Assembly: GCA_023395435.1 (NCBI GenBank)
Contig: JAEWZG010000104.1
Span: 1 to 14,969, forward strand
Direction of reading: 5' to 3'
DNA from: Bacillota bacterium
Lineage (GTDB): Bacteria > Bacillota > Clostridia > Oscillospirales > Ruminococcaceae
Length of the DNA: 14,969 nt
Below the pieces are notes generated by a model, which was not told the DNA's origin, did no database searches, and saw nothing but the letters and a program-made list of their open reading frames with translations. This document shows positions 10,649-14,969 of this stretch, piece by piece (positions within the stretch are counted from its first letter, which is position 1; each line of letters begins with the position of its first letter). The position numbers and the translations under genes are program-made.

Positions 10649-13259
10649 TATTATAAAACAGTGGATTTTCAACAAAAGGATTTATCTGATTACTTTTGCT
10701 GTTCCCGTTATTATAATGTATTTTGTCTATGCTGTTTTTGGTGTTCATCCCTTTGGTGATAACTCCGTTCTTGTCCTTGACCTAAACGGTCAATATGTAT
10801 ATTATTACGAACACCTTAGAGATATTTTCTGGAGTAATAAAAGCTTATTATATTCATGGAGCAGAAATCTATCGGGTGAATTCTTAGGAATATATGCTTA
10901 TTATCTTGCAAGTCCTTTTTCTATTATTCCAATACTACTTCCTCGCTCGATGATGCTTGGTGCTCTTGAGCTTATGCAGCTTATGAAGATCGGTGCTGCT
11001 GCGTTGACTTTTGCTGTATACCTTAAAAATCAAAGAGGCAGCAGAATTTTCACAATTATTATTTTTTCAACACTTTATTCATTAATGTCATACAGTGTTG
11101 TTCAGCTTATGAACCCTATGTGGCTGGATGGGCTTATATATCTCCCTCTCATAATAATGGGAGTTGAAAGACTCATTGACAATGGTCGAATGAAAGGTCT
11201 AATTATACCTCTGGCATTAATGTTCATATCAAATTACTATATAGGCTATATGGTAGGAATATTTACTGGACTATATTTTATTCAATATATTATTATAAGT
11301 AGTAAATACTCATTCAAAAAAGGAATTATCAAAACACTAATAAAAGCTGTCATCAGCGTTGCTGTGGCTGTTATGTGTGCAATGGCAATAATACTCCCGG
11401 CATATAATTCCCTAAAGCTTGGGAAACTCGGGTTTTCAGAGCCTGACCTGACTATTAAATCACAGTTCACTATAGAACAGTTTCTCACTAAGCTTTTGCC
11501 TTTTAGCTATGATACTGTAAGACCAGAAGGTTTGCCGATTACATTCTGTGGATGTTTAACCTTACTTCTGGTTCCACTGTATTTCCTGAATAAAAAGATT
11601 GACTCAAAAAGGAAAATAGCAAATGGCACTTTACTTATCGCAATTTTTCTTTGTATGTATGTAAGTATAATAGATTTAGCATGGCATGGCTTTCAGGTTC
11701 CGAATTGGTTACCATTTAGATATTCATTTGTTTTGTGCTTTATTATGCTTGTTATCGCAGCAGAAGCCTTCGAAAAGCTTGACGGGATTTCTCACAAACA
11801 GATATATGGAAGCTTCTTTGGTATAATTATTTTCCTCTGCTATATTGAAGGCAAGAAATATTCATATATTCCTGCAATAACAACTATTCTTCCCTCCGCA
11901 CTGATTATCACAATATATTTTGTTGTTCTGCTTGGCTACAAGAAACACCGGACGACTACAAATGCTATAATAACAGTAATTTTCATCTGTACTGAAATGT
12001 TCACTGTCTCTCTTAATACTCTTGACAGAATTAACAAGGATGTTTTATACAGCAAATATTCATCCTATCACGATTATGTTGATGACGGAAGAAAAGCTGT
12101 GGAAATGATTAATGAAATGGACGATGGTTTATTCCGAAGTGAAAAGACATTCCACAGGACAGTAAACGACCCGATGGCTCTTGGCCTCAACGGCCTTTCA
12201 CATTCAAGCTCAACAATGAATGCTCCTGTAATTGAGATGATGAGGAAGCTCGGCATTACCTCGCGAGGACATTCAACAAGGTACACTGGTGCTACCGAAA
12301 TAACAGATTCTATCTTTGGAGTAAAATATATTCTAAATAAGGATAAGAACCTATATAATTACGATTATCTTCTAAAAAATAATGATATTGAAATATACAA
12401 AAATCCTTATGCGCTGTCTATAGGCTTTATGTCTGATAATAACATCAAGAAAGTTTATATTGATAATATTAATCCTTTTGAAAATCAAAATGCACTTATC
12501 AACAGCATAACAGGCAGCGACGAATCAAACAATATTTTTAAGCCAATTACTATTGATGATATAAATTACGAGAATATTACTGTCGATAATGCAGGTGATC
12601 ATACAAAATATTCCCCTACTGTTCAAGGAATAAATGCCCACATTGAGTTCAGTATTACTGCTCCGACCGATGATGTCATATATGCATACTTCCCGAGTAA
12701 TTATGAAAGATCAATGAATGTCTGGGTAAATAAACAATTTATTGATTATTATTATGAGGCAGATAATTACTGCATTGTCAGACTTGGAAAATTCAATGCA
12801 GGAGAAAAAGTTTCTATTATAACAACCCCGACGAAAGAAGATCTGTATATGATAGATCAATATTTCTATTACCTTGATAAAGCTACTTTTGAGAAGACTA
12901 TAAATACCTTGAAGAATAATCAATGGAATATCACAAAGCACACTGACACTTATCTTGAGGGTAAGGTTACCGCTCATAATAATAAGATTTTATACACTTC
13001 TATTCCTTATGAAAATGGCTGGACAATTAAAGTCGACGGTAAGAAAGTCAAGCCTACTGTTCTTGTTAATTCTCTGATTGGTATTGAAGTCCCTGAGGGA
13101 TCACATACTGTTACTATGAGGTTCCTGCCTGATTATTTAATCAAAGGAATAGTTATATCATTTATGGGGGTAATTCTACTCATTGCAATAATAATTTTTG
13201 AAAAGCGTTATAATAAGAAAAATATTAAAGTTGAAAAGGAAGCAAAAAGTGGAAACTAA
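10638..13259 (+). CDS. YfhO-family membrane glycosyltransferase (GT-C type)
   Basis: This 873-residue multi-spanning protein has roughly 12-13 membrane helices in its first 450 residues, an extracellular domain (about 460-840), a last helix (about 843-862) and a basic tail. The first outer loop, HPFGDNSVLVLDLNGQY (37-53) with D41 and D48, is the YfhO signature and the expected catalytic region of GT-C enzymes. In Bacillus subtilis, YfhO works with CsbB to place GlcNAc on lipoteichoic acid. By analogy this one would take the sugar from the lipid carrier and add it to a surface polymer outside. The 11-base overlap with the GT2 gene implies coupled translation. The acceptor here is unknown. The length is normal for the family (about 850-900). 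Confidence 0.92.
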   Translation: MTDNIIKQWIFNKRIYLITFAVPVIIMYFVYAVFGVHPFGDNSVLVLDLNGQYVYYYEHLRDIFWSNKSLLYSWSRNLSGEFLGIYAYYLASPFSIIPILLPRSMMLGALELMQLMKIGAAALTFAVYLKNQRGSRIFTIIIFSTLYSLMSYSVVQLMNPMWLDGLIYLPLIIMGVERLIDNGRMKGLIIPLALMFISNYYIGYMVGIFTGLYFIQYIIISSKYSFKKGIIKTLIKAVISVAVAVMCAMAIILPAYNSLKLGKLGFSEPDLTIKSQFTIEQFLTKLLPFSYDTVRPEGLPITFCGCLTLLLVPLYFLNKKIDSKRKIANGTLLIAIFLCMYVSIIDLAWHGFQVPNWLPFRYSFVLCFIMLVIAAEAFEKLDGISHKQIYGSFFGIIIFLCYIEGKKYSYIPAITTILPSALIITIYFVVLLGYKKHRTTTNAIITVIFICTEMFTVSLNTLDRINKDVLYSKYSSYHDYVDDGRKAVEMINEMDDGLFRSEKTFHRTVNDPMALGLNGLSHSSSTMNAPVIEMMRKLGITSRGHSTRYTGATEITDSIFGVKYILNKDKNLYNYDYLLKNNDIEIYKNPYALSIGFMSDNNIKKVYIDNINPFENQNALINSITGSDESNNIFKPITIDDINYENITVDNAGDHTKYSPTVQGINAHIEFSITAPTDDVIYAYFPSNYERSMNVWVNKQFIDYYYEADNYCIVRLGKFNAGEKVSIITTPTKEDLYMIDQYFYYLDKATFEKTINTLKNNQWNITKHTDTYLEGKVTAHNNKILYTSIPYENGWTIKVDGKKVKPTVLVNSLIGIEVPEGSHTVTMRFLPDYLIKGIVISFMGVILLIAIIIFEKRYNKKNIKVEKEAKSGN
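13236..13240 (+). promoter_or_regulatory. Ribosome site that fixes the GTG start of the small gene
   Basis: AAGGA lies inside the end of the YfhO gene, 8 bases before GTG 13249. It supports the internal GTG start rather than the upstream ATG 13198, which has no ribosome site. Confidence 0.7.
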
Positions 13260-13419
13260 AGAATATATTGTTTTTAAAATTGATGGTGATTATGCCATTC
13301 TCAAAAGAATAGATTTAGAAAGCAATGATGATTTGTTAGTGGCAAGAGCATTGCTACCTATGGAAATTGATGAGGGCACAAGGCTCTTGTGGAAAAATCT
13401 TGAGTATACAATTATATAA
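13249..13419 (+). CDS. DUF3006-like small protein
   Basis: This 56-residue protein begins at GTG 13249, overlaps the YfhO stop by 11 bases and has AAGGA at the correct distance. A longer frame from ATG 13198 exists, but its first 17 residues come from the YfhO coding region and it has no ribosome site. The peptide reads YIVFKIDGDYAILKR ... ARALLPMEIDEGTRLLW, which resembles DUF3006 (ExGDYAVLE ... LLPxxxxEGxxL): a tiny, probably beta-rich cytosolic protein of unknown function. There is no signal or helix. It is the last gene before a very strong terminator, so it is co-transcribed with GT2 and YfhO. The family call is by motif recall and moderately sure. Confidence 0.75.
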   Translation: METKEYIVFKIDGDYAILKRIDLESNDDLLVARALLPMEIDEGTRLLWKNLEYTII

Positions 13420-13420
13420 C

Positions 13421-13454
13421 AAAAAAGGATTGCATTAATTTGCAATCCTTTTTT
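13421..13454. terminator. Strong bidirectional terminator
   Basis: A perfect 14-bp stem (13421-13434 with 13441-13454) around a 6-base TTAATT loop contains AAAAAAGGATTGCA on one arm and runs into Ts on both strands. It separates the rightward glycosylation genes from the leftward PEP carboxykinase gene. Confidence 0.93.
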
Positions 13455-13468
13455 TATTAACAAATTTA

Positions 13469-14969
13469 TTACTTTGCAAGTCTTGCTTCGATCTTATCAA
13501 GCTGCTCCCATAGAGCCGCAGGAACGTGACCGCCTTTTTCAGCGATATCTTCCTTATAATATCTACGCATTTCAGCAATTTCCTTAGACCAAAGACTCTT
13601 ATCAACGGCAAGAAGCTTTTCAAGGATTTCCGGAGTAACTTCATCCTCAAGTCCTTCAATATTGAGATCTTCCTTCTTAGGAAGATAACCAATTGCAGTT
13701 TCTTCTGCATCAACTGTGCCTTCGCAACGCTTGATGATCCAGTCAAGAACTCTCATGTTATCGCCGAATCCAGGCCAGATGAAGTTTCCATCTTCGTCCT
13801 GCTTGAACCAGTTAACATTAAATATCTTAGGAGCTTTGTCGCCGAGTTTTTCGCCCATTTCGAGCCAATGTGCCCAGTAATCGCCGACATTGTAACCGAT
13901 AAATGGCTTCATAGCCATTGGGTCGTGACGAAGAACACCTACAGCACCAGTTGCAGCTGCTGTTGTTTCAGAAGAAACAGCTGAACCCATATATGTTCCG
14001 TGTGCCCAGTCAAATGACTGATATACAAGTGGAGTTGTTGAAGCACGTCTGCCGCCGAATACTATAGCAGAAACAGGAACACCCTGTGGGTTGTTAAATT
14101 CTGGTGAAATGCATGGGCAGTTAATTGCTGGAGCTGTAAATCTTGAGTTTGGATTAGCAAGCTTATTGCCAGCAGCAACGAACTCCTTACCGTTAACCTT
14201 TTCGCCCTTCCATTCTGTTGCATCAACAGGAGGATTCTTATCAAGCCCTTCCCACCATACAGTGTTATCAGCATTGTTAAGAGCAACATTTGTAAAGATT
14301 GTATTCTTCATTGCAGAATGAAGAGCATTTGGGTTTGATTTTTCGTTTGTACCAGGAGCAACGCCAAAGAAACCGTTTTCTGGGTTGATAGCATAAAGTC
14401 TGCCATCTGGACCTGGTTTCATCCAAGCGATATCGTCACCTACTGTGAATATTTCATAGCCGTCCTTACGATATCCTTCTGGTGGAATAAGCATTGCAAG
14501 GTTTGTTTTTCCGCAAGCAGATGGGAAAGCCGCGCAAACATATTTTGTTTCTCCGTCTGGTTTCTTAAGACCAAGAATAAGCATATGTTCAGCCATCCAG
14601 CCTTCATTCTTTCCTTGATATGAAGCAATTCTTAAAGCAAAGCACTTCTTACCGAGAAGAACATTTCCACCGTAACCAGAGTTAATTGACCAGATTGTGT
14701 TGTCTTCTGGGAAGTGAACGATATATCTCTTATCCTGATCAATATCAGCCTTTGAATGGAGACAACGAACAAAGTCGTTAGATGTATCACCAAGATTTTC
14801 AAAAGCAGCCTTACCCATTCTTGTCATTATATTCATATTAAGAACAACATATATTGAATCTGTAAGCTCAACACCAACTTTAGCAAGAGGTGAACCGATT
14901 GGTCCCATTGAATAAGGAATAACGTACATTGTACGTCCTTTCATAACGCCATCATACATTGGTGTTAAC
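13469..14969 (-). CDS. pckG: Phosphoenolpyruvate carboxykinase, GTP type (5' end outside window)
   Basis: The enzyme interconverts oxaloacetate + GTP and PEP + CO2 + GDP, linking the C4 acid pool to glycolysis and gluconeogenesis; in fermenters it often runs toward oxaloacetate. The frame stays open to the window edge (LTP precedes the first in-window Met), so about 100 N-terminal residues of a roughly 600-residue protein are missing. Visible motifs, numbered from that Met: MKGRTMYVIPYSMGP (6-20), the P-loop AAFPSACGKTNLAML (143-157) with the reactive cysteine of GTP-type enzymes, TVGDDIAWMK (172-181, D175 and D176 bind metal), NPNSRFTAPA, FGGRRASTTPLVY and FIWPGFGDNMRVLDWI. All are intact. 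It ends before the 13421-13454 terminator; its promoter is outside. Confidence 0.97.
   Translation of the reverse strand, partial: LTPMYDGVMKGRTMYVIPYSMGPIGSPLAKVGVELTDSIYVVLNMNIMTRMGKAAFENLGDTSNDFVRCLHSKADIDQDKRYIVHFPEDNTIWSINSGYGGNVLLGKKCFALRIASYQGKNEGWMAEHMLILGLKKPDGETKYVCAAFPSACGKTNLAMLIPPEGYRKDGYEIFTVGDDIAWMKPGPDGRLYAINPENGFFGVAPGTNEKSNPNALHSAMKNTIFTNVALNNADNTVWWEGLDKNPPVDATEWKGEKVNGKEFVAAGNKLANPNSRFTAPAINCPCISPEFNNPQGVPVSAIVFGGRRASTTPLVYQSFDWAHGTYMGSAVSSETTAAATGAVGVLRHDPMAMKPFIGYNVGDYWAHWLEMGEKLGDKAPKIFNVNWFKQDEDGNFIWPGFGDNMRVLDWIIKRCEGTVDAEETAIGYLPKKEDLNIEGLEDEVTPEILEKLLAVDKSLWSKEIAEMRRYYKEDIAEKGGHVPAALWEQLDKIEARLAK

Noticed and set aside
13198..13248. Upstream ATG start for the DUF3006-like gene
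   Set aside because: It has no ribosome site, and the added residues are out-of-frame YfhO coding sequence; the GTG at 13249 has a well-placed AAGGA.
1..14969. Mobile elements, CRISPR arrays, riboswitches, tRNA or rRNA genes
   Set aside because: I saw no transposase or integrase, no spaced direct-repeat array, no cloverleaf or rRNA-like sequence, and no leader long enough for a known riboswitch.

Overview
The window is AT-rich, gene-dense bacterial chromosome. The gene families, strong GGAGG-type ribosome sites, TTG/GTG starts, sigma-A-like promoters and short intrinsic terminators point to a low-GC Firmicute, most likely a Clostridia-class anaerobe (oscillospiraceous or ruminococcal type). 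The chemoreceptor suggests a motile or chemosensory host. I see no IS element, phage gene, tRNA, rRNA or CRISPR array, and no gene-free stretch longer than 300 bases. This reads as core and housekeeping-like chromosome with some surface-polymer genes.

Left part (1-1747): the 3' end of a TspO/MBR gene (+) meets a leftward operon, bioY then a DUF1284 gene, at a shared terminator. Upstream of bioY lies a textbook BirA operator, TTGTAAACT-N14-AGTTTACAA, placed just after a TTGACA-N17-TATTAT promoter. Biotin repression of bioY, and of the co-transcribed DUF1284 gene, can therefore be read directly from the DNA. A leftward GNAT acetyltransferase gene follows; its promoter is back to back with the next operon.

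Centre-left (1870-4703, +): Lrp/AsnC regulator, class I aminotransferase (4-base overlap), ispE, and a small zinc-ribbon membrane protein, closed by a strong bidirectional terminator. Centre (4734-7314, -): a PflX-type (COG1313) radical SAM protein, and a methyl-accepting chemotaxis protein that has almost no extracellular domain and carries seven F-x-F-G repeats on its C-terminal tail.

Right part (7480-13419, +): a PHP-domain metal phosphoesterase, a membrane-anchored polysaccharide deacetylase, an unrecognised four-helix membrane protein, a GT2 polyprenyl-phosphate glycosyltransferase, a YfhO-family membrane protein (11-base overlap) and a 56-residue DUF3006-like protein (11-base overlap). 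GT2 plus YfhO matches the CsbB/YfhO arrangement known from lipoteichoic acid glycosylation in Bacillus: the GT2 would load undecaprenyl phosphate inside and YfhO would transfer the sugar outside. The unrecognised four-helix protein next to them is a positional candidate for the missing flippase step. The window ends in the 3' five-sixths of a leftward GTP-type PEP carboxykinase gene.

The most unusual items are the FxFG-repeat chemoreceptor tail, the DUF1284 gene under BirA control, and the four-gene envelope glycosylation cluster with its two uncharacterised small proteins.
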